Shown here: in pieces, positions 1 through 11,593 of the stretch
Layout of the letters: each line of letters begins with the position of its first letter
Numbering within the stretch: the stretch's first letter is position 1
Assembly: GCA_022570795.1 (NCBI GenBank)
Contig: JAKUDP010000007.1
Location: 1,674,001 to 1,738,000 of the forward strand
DNA: 64,000 nucleotides
Reading direction: 5' to 3'
Source of the DNA: Sphaerulina vaccinii
Lineage: Eukaryota > Ascomycota > Dothideomycetes > Mycosphaerellales > Mycosphaerellaceae
The notes under the pieces: generated by a model
Told to the model about the DNA's origin: nothing
Seen by the model: the letters and a program-made list of their open reading frames with translations, nothing else
Databases searched by the model: none
Program-made: the position numbers and the translations under genes

Positions 1-734
1 CGCACGGAATTATACGAAGACATGACAGAATCGACATTCGCCACTTTGACAACATGCCTGAAGTGTGCAAGATACACCTCGTGAAGCGCGGCATCGTCAA
101 CCTGCACATCGACCCGGAACCGAGCATTCTCCATCGAATTGAGAGCAAAGTGCTTGACACAGGTCATAAGGTTCGCACGCACTCCAGTGGCCAGCGCAGC
201 ACCAAATGCTCCAAGGAGCACTGGATCCTCGCCGTACGTCTCTTGGATGCGACCCCAAGCTGGGTGACGTGGCAAGTTGATGCAGATTCCAGCAAAATAG
301 TTGGCGCCTTGTGCTCTGCCCTCACGACCAATTGCTACACCGATTTCTTCTTCCAATGCGACGTCCCAGGTTGCTCCTCTCGCCATCGAGACAGGAAATG
401 CTGTCGAAGCACCCATGACAATGCCTCTCGGACCATCGGTGAATCGCACTCCAGGAATATCCAGGCGCGGGATATGGCCATGTACGAATGGCTCTCGATT
501 GTAGCGATCAGAAAGGATGGTACGAAGACCTGTCCAGAATGGAACATCGCCATCTAAGAGTGACAGCCGTTCATCTGCTGTGAGCTCGAACAACAGACTT
601 TCCACAGCTTCCTCTACCGTATGCCCTGCAATGACTAATTTGACAGCATCCTTGAAATTGAACGATGGTGGTGGGAGGACATCTTGTGGCTTCTGGAAGG
701 TAGTGGCATGTCCTGGTACTTGATGTCCTGACAT
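1..734 (-). CDS. GH3 beta-glucosidase, 5' part, cut by window edge
   Basis: Glycoside hydrolase family 3 enzyme, probably a beta-glucosidase that frees glucose from cellobiose and related sugars. From the ATG at 732-734 on the minus strand, 244 codons stay open to base 1 with no stop and no need for an intron. GH3 N-domain motifs are clear: RFTDGPRGIVMG (residues 97-108), CINLPRHPAWGR followed by QETYGEDP (151-171), CVKHFALNSMENARF (192-206) and SVMSSYNSV at the edge. No signal peptide is visible, so this looks like an intracellular type. The catalytic nucleophile Asp lies beyond the edge and cannot be checked. The gene is divergent from the sugar-transporter pseudogene to its right, which suggests a former uptake-plus-hydrolysis pair (inference). 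Confidence 0.93.
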   Translation of the reverse strand, partial: MSGHQVPGHATTFQKPQDVLPPPSFNFKDAVKLVIAGHTVEEAVESLLFELTADERLSLLDGDVPFWTGLRTILSDRYNREPFVHGHIPRLDIPGVRFTDGPRGIVMGASTAFPVSMARGATWDVALEEEIGVAIGREGRAQGANYFAGICINLPRHPAWGRIQETYGEDPVLLGAFGAALATGVRANLMTCVKHFALNSMENARFRVDVQVDDAALHEVYLAHFRHVVKVANVDSVMSSYNSV

Positions 735-1309
735 GATGGCGAGTGGCTTAGTTCAAGCTCAGAAAGTGTTCAGAAGTTTGCAGGTCAAGCTCTAAGAAGA
801 GATGCTGGGGACGACCTTCGGGCCCATCGACAAACATAGCATGCGGCATGCCTCAGCGACCTGTGTATGGGTCAGCATCGGATTGTTCCACCTCGGGCGA
901 TATTGGCTACGCATCTCGTCCGCGAGAACCCGGGCGGATGAACTGCTATGGAGAGGCACTCATCGTCGTATTCCTATTCCAGGCTATTTACTGTAGCGGC
1001 TAAATGCCATGCGCGACGCATTCAGCGTTCATGCATATCTGCCAAGCATACTCGCGGAATCCCGGGCACTCCTCGAACGAAAGTCGCGTGACTTTCAGCC
1101 ACCATAACAGACCTTGGGACTACCCCATACGCTAGCGGAGTCAACCTCTCAGCTCGGTAGAAGCTCATGTTAAAACAGAATAGCCTTAGCTTCAGGGGTC
1201 CTACCTCGTAGTATTCAAATATAGATATCTAATCCACGTGGATCCGTATCGAATAACCTTATATACTATTGCTATAACCTTGACTTAAACTCTGCTATTT
1301 ATTGTTAAT
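735..1309. promoter_or_regulatory. Shared intergenic region between GH3 gene and transporter relic
   Basis: This 575-bp gap separates two divergently oriented genes and must hold both promoters. The stretch about 1190-1310 is markedly AT-rich and TpA-rich compared with the flanks, resembling a short RIP-touched patch just before the transporter start. No coding frame is convincing here. Confidence 0.5.
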
Positions 1310-3012
1310 ATGCAGCCTCGTCTATACTAAGTACGTGTCCTTGCCTGCACGCCCCTCATTGGATACTGGACCCATAGCTGACTTGAGTGCTTATAGCTCC
1401 TTGTTGGGCTCTTCGCTTCTCTCGGATCGTTTCTATTCGGGTGAATCTACCGTCCGAAGCATATATCGACAATTGAGCTCTGACTCGTGACAACAGCTAT
1501 GATCTTGGAGTCATCGGCGGCTCGGTAGCTTCTACCTCCTTTGTTCACAGGTTCAATAATCCGTCTGCCAATGAAGTGTGAGTCGATCTTGATGAGTGCC
1601 TAGCTTGTCCTACCGGGCTTGACTAACCGCTGCTTGTTCGATTGCAGTGGTGCTGTTGTCTCCGTCTTCACTAGAGGTGCCTTCTTCGGCGCAGCCCTTG
1701 CAGGCATAACAACTAGCCGCCTTGGTCGCCGATGGACCATCATCTTGGGCGCAGTGATCTTCTGCCTTGGAGGTGCATTGCAGGCATCGGCTCAGAACCT
1801 AGGGTACCTCTACAGCGGACGTGCAATTGCAGGATTGGGAGTCGGTGTGCTCGTCATGATTATTCCTCTATACCAAGCAGAAATCGCACATCCTGCGATC
1901 AGAGGTCGCTTGACGGGTCTCCAGCAACTCTTCATTGGTCTGGGTGCGACTACGGCCTCATACACTACATACGGCACGACCAAGAACTTCGGAGAATTCG
2001 ACAACAACCAGTGGCGCGTGCCTCTTGGTGTACAGGTCATTCCTGCTGGCATACTGGCAGCATTGATCCTTCTGTTCCCGGAGTCGCCTCGATGGCTCAT
2101 GGACAAAGATCGTCATGACGAAGCACGACGTACACTGGCCAAACTTCACGCCAATGGCAATGAGAATGATACCTGGGTCCTGGCAGAATACGAGCAGATC
2201 AAGCACGCGATTCAGGACGAGAAAGACAATGGTGCTTCCAGCATTGTCGAGTTATTCAAGGACCCATCCTGTTTCCGACGACTAGTCCTTGTAGCAGCCA
2301 TCCAAGCATCCGTGCAAATGACCGGAGTTTCTGCAATCCAGTACTTCGCTCCAGATATCTACGCCAAGGTTGGAGTGAGCACATCTCAATCGCTGCTCTA
2401 CCAGGGTATCTCTCTCTTACATTTGGGGTATCGCTGGACAAGTTTCTACCATTCTATTCATCGATCGCATCGGAAGACGCTGGACGCTGATCGTCGGCAA
2501 TCTGGTCTGCTTTCATCGTCACTGCAGCTGTTATTGCGAGGTTCCCTCATGTGGGTCCTTCTACGCAGCATTCGCTTCTCTGGCTCTTCCTATTCTTCGG
2601 CTGGGTCTTTCAGTTCGCATTCTCAATGTGCTGTGGTTCACTGTCCTGGGTCATTCCTTCGGAGATCTTCGACACCAAGACACGAGCACATGGCGTAGCG
2701 ATTGGCTGCCTCGTGAGCTTCGCATTCAATATCATGATCGGTCAGATCACGAAACCAGCTATCGACTCACAAGGCTGGAGATATTTCCTCCTTTTCGTCA
2801 TCTGCAATGTTACTAACGCCATTTTCTTCTGGGCATTCTTGCCAGAGACCAAGGGCATTCCACTCGAAGAGATGAGCACGTTGTTCAAGACTACCGGCTG
2901 GTTCGTGCCTGGCCATAAAAGTAGCAGGAAGACGATCACGGAGCTGGACATGACGGTGCAAGCGATTAGTGAGAAGCGTGGTGCTGACGTCCACATCGAG
3001 AGCATGTCCTAG
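1310..3012 (+). pseudogene. MFS sugar transporter, decayed
   Basis: Major facilitator superfamily hexose-type transporter. Exons fit at 1310-1330, 1397-1440, 1497-1577 and 1648-3012, with consensus GT-AG borders. Family motifs are present: GSFLFGYDLGV across the second junction, GRRWTIILGA, GRAIAGLGVGVLV, PESPRWLM, IDRIGRRWTLIVG, WVIPSEIFDTKTRA and PETKGIPLEEM. Three lesions break it. Codon 7 is TAA (1328-1330) where family members often have Gln. One extra base lies in the TC run near 2409-2417. Another extra base lies at TTTC, 2511-2514. The frames needed are 2, then 0, then 1 along the gene. No intron of normal size repairs either shift. Assembly error is possible for the two shifts, but with the stop codon a pseudogene is the best reading. 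Confidence 0.8.
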
Positions 3013-3369
3013 AAAGGACAGTGGATGTCCTCGATCATGTGCTAGGACCGCACACAGGAAATCGACAAACAGAGATATCTCGGGCTTCAGATCAGCGAAG
3101 ATCATGTCGATGAAACAACAGAAATGAACATTTCGGGCGAACATGTACTTATCAAATTACCAACCTGGTAAACGCATCGGCATAGAAGGTTTGCTTCCGT
3201 CACCGCCACCTGCATGATCACACAATTGGTACGACCTCCGATTCGCTCCCACCTTTCGAACCTGCATGAAATCCCAAGCTGCCAGCAAACTACCCTTGCA
3301 CATCTCAACCCACATTCCAGACCCAGCCGACTTCGCCTCTGCCTCATCATCATCACTTCACATATCAAC
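3013..3369. promoter_or_regulatory. Intergenic, 5' region of the oxidoreductase
   Basis: This 357-bp gap is between the transporter stop and the oxidoreductase ATG. An upstream in-frame ATG exists at about 3214, but the translated stretch from there is low-complexity and lacks family similarity, so it was treated as 5' leader. Nothing else is recognised. Confidence 0.4.
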
Positions 3370-4630
3370 ATGTCATCAGGCTCTCGTGCCTTTCACATCC
3401 GCTCCGCACAAGAACTCCAAGCCAAGCTGGGCAAGACACCACACAACCCAGAACTACCTCGCGTGGGCACCAAAGGCTGGGACTTATTTGCAGCCAAAAA
3501 TGTCGCTGCCTGGGCATTGAAGCCAAAGGAGAGGCCTTTGACAGTCTCATCTGCGCCATATACGAAGCCTCCGAGTGGACATGTTGTGATCAAAGTGTTT
3601 GATGTAGCAGTAAATCCGATAGATTGGATTCTGCAAGATGATGATCTGTTCCACTTGCAGTATCCGACTGTTCTTGGACAGGATATTGCAGGTGAGATTG
3701 CTGAGGTTGGAGAGGGTGTTACGGGTTCTCAGATTGGGCAGAGGGTGATAGCGTAAGTCTGAGATTCGACTGGAGAAATGGCATTCCTGACTTGTACAGA
3801 CATTGCTCAAGAAAAGCCGACGTCAAACTACCACCGGGAGCTACAGGAGCCTTTCAAAAGTATGTTGTCGTGCAAAGAAACGCTGTAGCACAACTCCCTA
3901 GCGACATCCGCACTTCAGTGGGCGTTGTGCTACCACTCGGCATCTCCACAGCAGCTGCAGGTCTCTTCCAGAAAGACTACCTGAACATTCCTTTGCCGGA
4001 GCAAGATCCCAAGCCTTTAGACCGAGTAGTCCTTATCTGGGGAGGAAGTTCAAGCGTAGGATCTTGTGCCATACAGCTTGCCAAAGCTTCTGGAGCTGAA
4101 GTCATCACAACCGCTAGCTCGAAGAACTTCGAATATGTCAAGAAATTGGGCGCTACAGAAGCATTCGATTATCGTGCAAAGGATGTCGAAGATCAGATCG
4201 CGAAGTGGCTTGAAGGCAAGACTGTGCTAGGCGCATATCATGCTGTCGGCGAGAATGGAGCTGTCCAGGCCTGCGCTCGTATTGTGGATCGCAGTAAAGG
4301 CAAGGCCATCGTTGTATCTGTTCGCGGTATTCCTGCAGATGATGATATCCCGAGGGCAGTCCGAACGAAAGCGAGTGAGTGCTCGTGGAGTCCTGATTAT
4401 GTCGCAACCGCTAACCATAGTGTGTAGTATCTGCAGCAGACATCTTCACGAATGATGTTGGACCGTTTATCTGGAAGGACTTCCTTCCCGCAGCTCTGAA
4501 GTCTAAGACGATTGTTCCAGCTCCAGAGCCACTCATCGTGGGCGAAGAGTTACGTTCGGTCCAGCTTGGTCTTGATACTCAGAAAAAAGGCGTAAGCGCA
4601 AAGAAGGTCGTCGTATCGTATATCTCTTAA
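3370..4630 (+). CDS. Zinc-independent MDR oxidoreductase (quinone reductase/ToxD type)
   Basis: Medium-chain dehydrogenase/reductase of the fungal enoyl-reductase or ToxD-like group, probably an NADPH-dependent reductase of unsaturated carbonyl compounds. Exons are 3370-3752, 3800-4374 and 4428-4630, giving 386 aa. Phases match (GC|A and GCG A|TA). The second intron has a CTAAC branch site. The N-terminal GroES-like domain carries VNPIDWILQDDD and the YPTVLGQDIAGEIAEVG motif. The Rossmann domain has WGGSSSVGSCAIQLAKASG and the strand VITTAS. The structural zinc cysteine cluster of alcohol dehydrogenases is absent. It converges on the aquaglyceroporin, with 72 bp between the stops. Substrate cannot be told. 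Confidence 0.9.
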
Positions 4631-4702
4631 GATGGCCTTTTGACGACATGATGGAATGGCTCATGAACTTATGTTAGGCGTTGTGGGAATTGGCGTTTGG
4701 TG

Positions 4703-6313
4703 CTATGTTATAGGATCGTCGTGTATCTCTCCAGACTCCAGTCTCCTTTCGATTTCGTGAGTCTTGTCGTGCATACCAAGAGCATGCGTGATACCTGCCT
4801 CATTCTTCAAAGTCTCAATCTGCCAACGCCCATATGAGTAGTTGACAGGACTCTCGCCGCCCTTGAAGATACACAGGTCATACACTAGCCCTCCAAGCAA
4901 GGCTCCCGTTATAGTAGCACACCAAGGGCCCCAGATCCACCAGTGCTGCTTAGCGGTGAAAGCAGATGTCGGGTAGCCTACAGCAAGTGTAGCAAGGCGT
5001 GGGCCAAGATCACGGATAGGATTGAAACAGCCTCCAGTGCTGTAGCCGAGAGACATGGTGACCGCAGTTGTGAGTAGACCGATTATGAAGGCGTGCATAC
5101 CGGCACCTGGCGGACTGTTGTGTGAATCTCCAAGGGCCATGATGCTACAGCCTATCACAGCAGTACCCAGCATTTCTGTAAAGAAGGCCGTAGAGTTGCT
5201 GACCCAGTCTTTCGGCTGAGTATAGAAGGCCATACCTGTCGATTCCGGTATTAGGCCGCCGTCGAGATGCATGATGTCGTCTCTGTAGATGGCAAAAGCA
5301 AGGATAGCTCCAGTGAATGCGCCGAGTAGCTGGACTGCGATATAGACTGGAACTCTGCGAGCTGGAAATCCTCTGAACACCGAGAGCATCAAAGTGAGGG
5401 CAGGGTTGAGGAAGGCTCCGGATCCTCCACCAGCAATGTAGATGGCCAGCATCACAGCAAAGCCCCAGCACCAGTACATTGACTGCATGGTTCCAGTTTG
5501 ATGGTCGGACGTGATGACACTCAGGTTTCCTGATACTCCGATAAATATGAATATCGTGGTACCTAGCCACTCAGCGAGTGGCCGCTGTAGACGAAGTCGT
5601 ATCAGTGCCCAATGATTGAAGGGCCGATCCTTGGGGTCCAAGCCTTCGACGATCGCTTCGTTCGCTAGTGTGCCACGTCTTTGCCCTTTCGAGTTGTAGT
5701 GGGACACAGTTCGCTGTTGTATAGATGGTCGAAGAGATTGCTTGGTTGCAGATTTTTCGATGTTCTCTCCCTCCTCGTCTTCGTCTGAGGGATGTTCTTT
5801 GATATTACTTAAGGTGCTCGTTTCCGTATCGACTGTCGTAGCTTAGCACCATGCACATACTAGACGTTGCCAGCACAACTTACAGGCATCTGGGCGAGGA
5901 TCTCGTGGATCACGTTTGCCATCACTCGAGTCTCTTCGTAGTGCAGATTCCTCATTTCCTCGATCGACGGCTGTAGGAACTTGAGGCGCTGCTTCTGCTT
6001 CGCCCTTCTCGGCAGATGATACATTATGCTGATAAGAGCCATGCTTCGGCTTTTTTGATCCCCATCTCACTTTGTGAGGAAAGGTACCTGCCAGTGAAAA
6101 GCTTTCGTTCTGTGGTTGATGGCTCTCCATCCAAGGATTGGCATCGAAATAGCCTTCTTCGTAGTGGGTGCCGTGTGGATCGGCATGAGCGACCTGTGAG
6201 GGCGGACCAGCCAAGCTGTAGTCTACATCTTGACTGACTGCCGTTGCTGCAGTCCTGGTCGACCTCCCAGTCGCAGTTCGTGCTTGAGATGGCCTCAAAT
6301 TTCGGCTTGACAT
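4703..6313 (-). CDS. Aquaglyceroporin with long N-terminal extension
   Basis: Channel for glycerol and water across a membrane (MIP family). Exons are 5884-6313 and 4703-5841, with a 42-nt intron (5842-5883). The junction T|CT restores one frame, giving 522 aa. The first pore motif is NPALT in GAFLNPALTLML. The second is NPIRD in GGCFNPIRDLGPR, so the usual Ala of NPA is Ile; the Asp after Arg is typical of glycerol facilitators. Six hydrophobic segments are visible. About 190 residues precede the channel core, ending in an acidic stretch (HPSDEDEEGENIEKS). This is a common layout for fungal aquaglyceroporins with regulatory N-termini. The start was set at ATG 6311-6313; GTG-initiated readings at 5707 and 6319 are not real starts. 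Confidence 0.88.
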
Positions 6314-8745
6314 CACCACTGTCTGAGGTTGGAAGCGAGGAATGCAATGTAGCGCACTTACGAGCTTAATCGCAGCTTACCTATGGATCGTGAGCGGCGT
6401 GGCCGATATAGAGGCACGCCACAGCAGAAAAGGTGATCCGTAAGGATGATGCTAAGTTATCCGGGGATGTGGGTCTTGATAGAAGTGTTTGCATGATCCC
6501 GGTCTGTTGACGCCCATCTGTACAACTGTGAGACGTGTTTTGCCTCTTAGTCAGTTCATGGTGGCGCCGTATGAGCAGCAATGTATTCGAAGAGCCTTCA
6601 TAAAGGGGACGTTTTGCCCCAGCCTTTGATTATAATCATGTCTTGATCTAACGCGTAATTTGTCGATATAGGACGCGTTTTACATGAGTGCCGAATGTCT
6701 GTCGAACGGACCGAATGGTGTGGCTGAACCGCTATGCTGGCATGGAAGAGACGGCATATGGTAGTACTTGTTTGGCTGCGATTCACCACATCGGGCGCGT
6801 TGTTCCCGTAGACAAATGGTCTTGCTGAAGAGTGTGGATATCTGTGCATGTTCTAATCTGCCGGACGAGAAGATTGTGACTAGCGATGGAGATCCACCGT
6901 GTATTAAGGATCAAACCTTATGTCCACCGTCTAAACCACTATGTACACCTGGTGGGCGTAAGCGTATGATAACGGATCGGGTAACATTTGGACCACAGTG
7001 AGCCCAGATCTTATAGTATGGACCCACTTATCGACGCTTAGTAAGTCGATGACCAGCTGATATGACAGATATCGAGGGTTATCCACGTACCGCAGCCTGT
7101 GGACATAAGCTTGCGATTCCTAACGACGGTGGACACTGCGTATATACGCACCGTGTACACTGTGTGTGTATTTAGAACTCCATCCCTAGTTGTGACAAAA
7201 AATGACAAGCTCTTGGCGTTGAATCCCGGCTGTCGATCATATTATATTCTTTTCGACCTCAGGCACTGCATGTCTTCTCTCTCTCCATCGACACATCTCA
7301 AACGTAGCACAACCATCGCGGCCCACCTCGATGATAGCCGTCATGGACTCGTCTCGACGAGCCCTGCTTCAAGACTCCTCGATCAGAATTGCCAGAGACA
7401 CTCCTCCTTCTCGAGTTCGCGATGCATGAAAAGTCAGCAATCTGCCTTTTGACTACTGGTCGTCTGGCGGTCCACGAGGATGAGGTCTCGGTCTGGAATG
7501 CTGCTACCCCGTATACCCCGACTTGAGCTACGTGTCTGCCCGCATCGATGTGTACACATATGGCTTACAAGGCGGTTTCCTGTTGCATTCCGCCAGCCAT
7601 TGAACGTTCATGCTGGTAGTGTACTCGTGAAGACTAGAGGTGGCTTCGTCATGGGTGCCATACTGCTGGGATATCAGGAGCTTCCACCTGCATTTGTGAA
7701 GTGGCGATAAGAGAATTGAACTTGGAGGTCTACCACGGTTGGCATGACTTCGACCGGAAATCGTACTTTGCAGAACTGTCCTCCCCAAACCTAAGGTTGA
7801 TGCCAAGTGCTGCGAGTCAGAGCACACTATTTCTTAATTTCTCTTTCGTTCAAGTTCTTATCCTCTACATTGAGCTTGTCACTAAACCTTCAACCATCCC
7901 TCCGACCTGGACCGACCATCACACCAATCATTACCCTGGGCTGCCACGAAAGAAAGAGTAAATAGCTGGCGAGGACAACAACGAGAATTTGCATCCCGTG
8001 TGGGAGGGTGACCGCCATCACCCTGCGATCGCGAAGCTAGTCATGAGAGCGACATCTCGGTGCTTAACACTGAGAGACATGGGGCAGGACAGATTGAGAT
8101 GCAGCGCTCCCTTCTAGTCCTGACTGTTGCCCAAAAGCACCTTCGAACCACGACCATGGACACCGCAGTTTCTCGATACTCGGTTGTCAGAGTGACGAAC
8201 TGCTGAGATCAAGCCAAACACCTCGAGGCCATCTTTCTGTTTCCTTTCTTCCCTTTTGTCTTCATGGCTTTTATATATGGACCCTCGAGGTGGGCGGGCA
8301 CACCTGTGCAAAAGTATATGCCAATTGACCAGGTCTTCAGCAGCTACTGTTGCTGAATAGCTAAGGCGTATACTGGAGCTCAGGCGCACAATACGCTTCC
8401 TCTGTGGCCGGCGACCAATATGATATGCCTGCAAGTGACGATGAACTCTACTTTACTCAGCGCGCGGATGAACTACTTGCAAGACTTGGCATGGATTGCC
8501 CTATGCACCTTGTGGAGAGGCATAAGGATGAATGCACATTACACCTATCGCTGCTGCCACCACATCTGCTTGCACTCTCTCCACTTCAGCCGCACAGCCG
8601 CAAACAGTTCCGAGGCTCTACCGCGTGCATTAGGGTGTGCAACGCGAACTTGGAAGCGAATGCTGACATATATAGGATCGTCATCAGCTATTCATCTTCC
8701 CCGACTGGCCACGACGAACTTACACACTACCACACACAAGTCAAC
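6314..8745. other. 2.4 kb intergenic region, no gene supported
   Basis: Several short frames exist on both strands, but none has a recognisable motif, signal peptide or coherent exon structure. The segment carries the promoters of the aquaglyceroporin (left) and of the small secreted protein (right). No tRNA, long repeat or transposon ends were seen by eye. Confidence 0.5.
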
Positions 8746-9337
8746 ATGCTCACCTCGACAAGAATCCGGCTTGCAGCTCTCCTCCTCGTCACATCAACAT
8801 TCGCACAGCTCAACAATGTCACAACACCAGCCTTGAACATCACAGCTCTCGACGGCATCAATGGCAGTTCAGTGCTCCAATGCTGGCAGCTCGACCCATT
8901 CGCAATCAGCACAACTCCTGGCACAGTCGGAGCTCTATCTCTCAACCTCGGGAATGTCAGCAGTGCAACGTATCAAATCATTCCAGGTAGAACGAATGCC
9001 GGATTGCATAATGCTCCAGTACCACAGTACGTTACCTAGTAATATATGACCTGCCGCAGCTTGCTTATATGTGCCTTGCAGACTAGTCTATTATACCTCC
9101 GGACTTATTCGCCTCTCAGTACCGAACACTACACAAGAAGCTTGGGTAGTCGGTGGGAAGTATGGTCTGATCTTTGCTCAAGATACTGCTGCTACAAGCA
9201 AGTACGGCCATCTGACCGAATATGTCTCGGACGAGGACACGGTCGTGGTGGTTGTACCACTTGCGTCTGGCCATAGTCTGAAGCATAAAGTGTTGCATGA
9301 TGGAGGATGTACCTGGGCTGAGATGTCTGGTTTGTGA
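8746..9337 (+). CDS. Small secreted cupin-like protein
   Basis: Likely secreted protein of 178 aa from two exons (8746-9026 and 9082-9337; the junction CA|A gives Gln). Residues 1-20 form a signal peptide (MLTSTRIRLAALLLVTSTFA), followed by Asn-rich N-glycosylation sites (NNVT, NIT, NGSS, NVSS). The mature part has a beta-rich, single-domain pattern, with HNAPVPQLVYYTSG, GGKYGLIFAQDT and a repeated hydrophobic strand VVVVVPLA. This resembles a family of small fungal secreted cupin-fold proteins with a conserved HNAPVPQ segment (recognised from memory of the family, not searched). Metal-binding His ligands cannot be assigned with confidence. It ends 25 bp before the stop of the opposite-strand membrane protein. 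Confidence 0.75.
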
Positions 9338-9362
9338 GAGTGGCTTAGGTCTGTGATGAAGC

Positions 9363-10297
9363 TCACATATCAGGTCGCCCGGCCTTTCCAGCTTCAACAT
9401 AATGAGACACTTGGCCCTCTGGTGACATCTCCCAACCATGCCAATCAGCCGGCAACTCCGCTCGAAAGCTGCTTCCATCCGCCTCGTGAGGCTTGACATG
9501 TCCCGAAACCTCATAGATTTCTGCACCAGGCATCTCTTCACAGCTTTGTTCCCGTTCCATGGCTGCATCAATCGATTTGTCCTCGCCCAGACTCATTGCG
9601 AAGGGTCTCCGTTTTCTTCGTCGCCAAGCGAGCAACCCAATAACTCCCGCGACAGCCAGCACGAAAGCACTAACCGATACACCAATCCCAGCTTGCGCTC
9701 CACTCGAGAGAGAACCATGAGATTGATGCGAGATAGTCGAGTTGTCCTGCCAAGCAACAGTAATAGCCTTCGCAACTCGTCCAGCAACATTCGTCGAAGT
9801 GGTAGAAGTTCCATTGACGATTGTAACCGGTATGTCTACTCCCAGATTATACGCAATGCAATAGCCCGCATTAGTATCACTAGCATAGCCAAAGCCTCTG
9901 AATCGTTGTCAGCGCGGGTCATCGCTTGAGGTAAACATCTTTATGCTTACGATGGACAGCAGGTGTTGACTGTAATGCCTGAAGATGGTAATACAGCTGC
10001 TCTAATTGCTTCGTAGCCTGTATGGCAGGGGACTGGAAAGTATATCGTCGTCATATTGGGATCTGGTAGTGGTCCTACTGGAAAGCATGCTGGATCAAGT
10101 CCTCCGGTCACTTTGGCGGATTGTAATGTATCAAAGCCCTCTGGAGCCAAGGTGTATATATTGTCTAGGCATGACGTCGGGAGGTGGTAGGAGGTCGACT
10201 TTGCGACAGATAGGAGAGGCGAAGGCGCTACAGTCAGGGTTTCTGTGGGTATCGAGAGTGCTGTAGTTGTTATAGAGAAGTCTGTGGTCGTAGTCAT
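9363..10297 (-). CDS. Single-pass membrane protein with Cys-containing ectodomain
   Basis: Two exons (9951-10297 and 9363-9897) join in phase (TC|A) to give 293 aa. The N-terminal part is Thr/Ser-rich. It is followed by a domain with paired cysteines (SCLDNIY, PACFPVG, VPCHTGY, NTCCPS, GYCIAY). A Ser/Thr-rich stalk with possible glycosylation sites then leads to one membrane span (VSAFVLAVAGVIGLLAW), the stop-transfer run RRRKRR and a cytosolic tail of about 90 residues. The layout resembles fungal wall-sensor or WSC-like receptors, but no such domain is recognised. No clear signal peptide precedes the ectodomain. Function unknown. Confidence 0.75.
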
Positions 10298-11593
10298 GAT
10301 GCTATAGTGTCGAATCGAAGTGATGAAACAGATCGAAGACAAGCTGAAGAGCGAGGTAAAGGCATTTAACTTCAGCTCGAGCACATGTCCGACTCCATAT
10401 GCCAGGAATAGCGAGCCTTGCTGTAGGAACAGCTTCTCCAGCAGTTGTGGAAGATTGTACTGCAGCAGCTGAGTGCGCACCCAGCTTATGAGCAAAGCTT
10501 CCCTCTACTCGAACGTCTGGAGAGCGCACCAATGGCCGCGTCCGCATTCACGTGCCGTGGGATATGAACTGGTCCTTGCAAAGCACGAGAGTGCATCAGT
10601 CGCGAGTCTATCGGCGCACTATCCTCGTGGAGCTGCTGATACACATTGTCTAGGAATTCGGAGCATATGCATGACACGTTCTGCCTCAGCTGAAAAGTTG
10701 CAGGCAGATCCGTTGACCAGCATCGTGTGGCGTTTGTCTGTTGTTCGCTGCCCATCTGCTGCACTCCAATGTATCAGGGCTATGCTTCTCTTCTACACAT
10801 CTCTTCTTCAAGTCTCGGAGGAGGACTCAACAGGAGCTCCTCCACGTTCTTCTTGTGCTTTGCTTGTTCTGCTCATACGCGCTCCTGGATTTCCTGGCTT
10901 CCTTTCTCGTCCCAGAGCTATGTCGTCTGCGAAATTTCAATGGATGCTGGATGGAACAGTCTCTGTTGATAAAGCTCTGAGCTGCACGGCACGCGCATCA
11001 TGTCCATAGGAGAACAACGACACGTTCTTCAGAAGATGACGAGCACTCGGAGCTGGTTCCTGAGCATCATCGGCTCTTCCCGTGCTGACTAAATTCACTT
11101 CATCTCTTGGCTTTGCCTTCATCTCTTCCACTTCAACTTCCTTGTCCTGCTGTCACCAGCTTCATCAATCCCACCTGCCAGTCAAACGCGTCGCACCATA
11201 TTCCAAGCATACTGTCGCCACGGCCAAGTTCTACTGCAGCAGAAGAAGAGCAGTCAGAATAGGCTTTTCAAGACTTGATACTTCCACCGGATGGGCTGCC
11301 TGCCGACAAGCACGGCGGTTGGCTGATCCGCTGTCGATGGCTTTTGAAACCGCAGCTCTGCACTGCTTTGGGACTCTCTGCTGACTACTCCTCCAAAAGC
11401 AGAGTCTTGTCTGACTCTCTCGCCAGGATGTACCTCCATCCGCGCATTGCAGAAGGATTCTGTCTGCACAGCATCGCAGGAAAGACGTTGAGATACGGAA
11501 CGCCACATACCATGGCGACGGTAAGGCAGTCTTCTCTTCATCTTCGCAAGTACCTGCCAGCATGTCATCTCCTTGCCCTGACCACCTCCTACC
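10298..11593. other. Intergenic 1.3 kb, promoters of two divergent genes
   Basis: Lies between the divergent membrane protein (left) and ferric reductase (right). No frame shows domain similarity. No iron-responsive GATA-factor element could be assigned with confidence by eye. Confidence 0.45.

Noticed and set aside
1302..1490. Separate small gene upstream of the transporter
   Set aside because: The open frame begins at a TTG and overlaps transporter exons in another frame; the exon motif GSFLFGYDLGV lies in the transporter frame.
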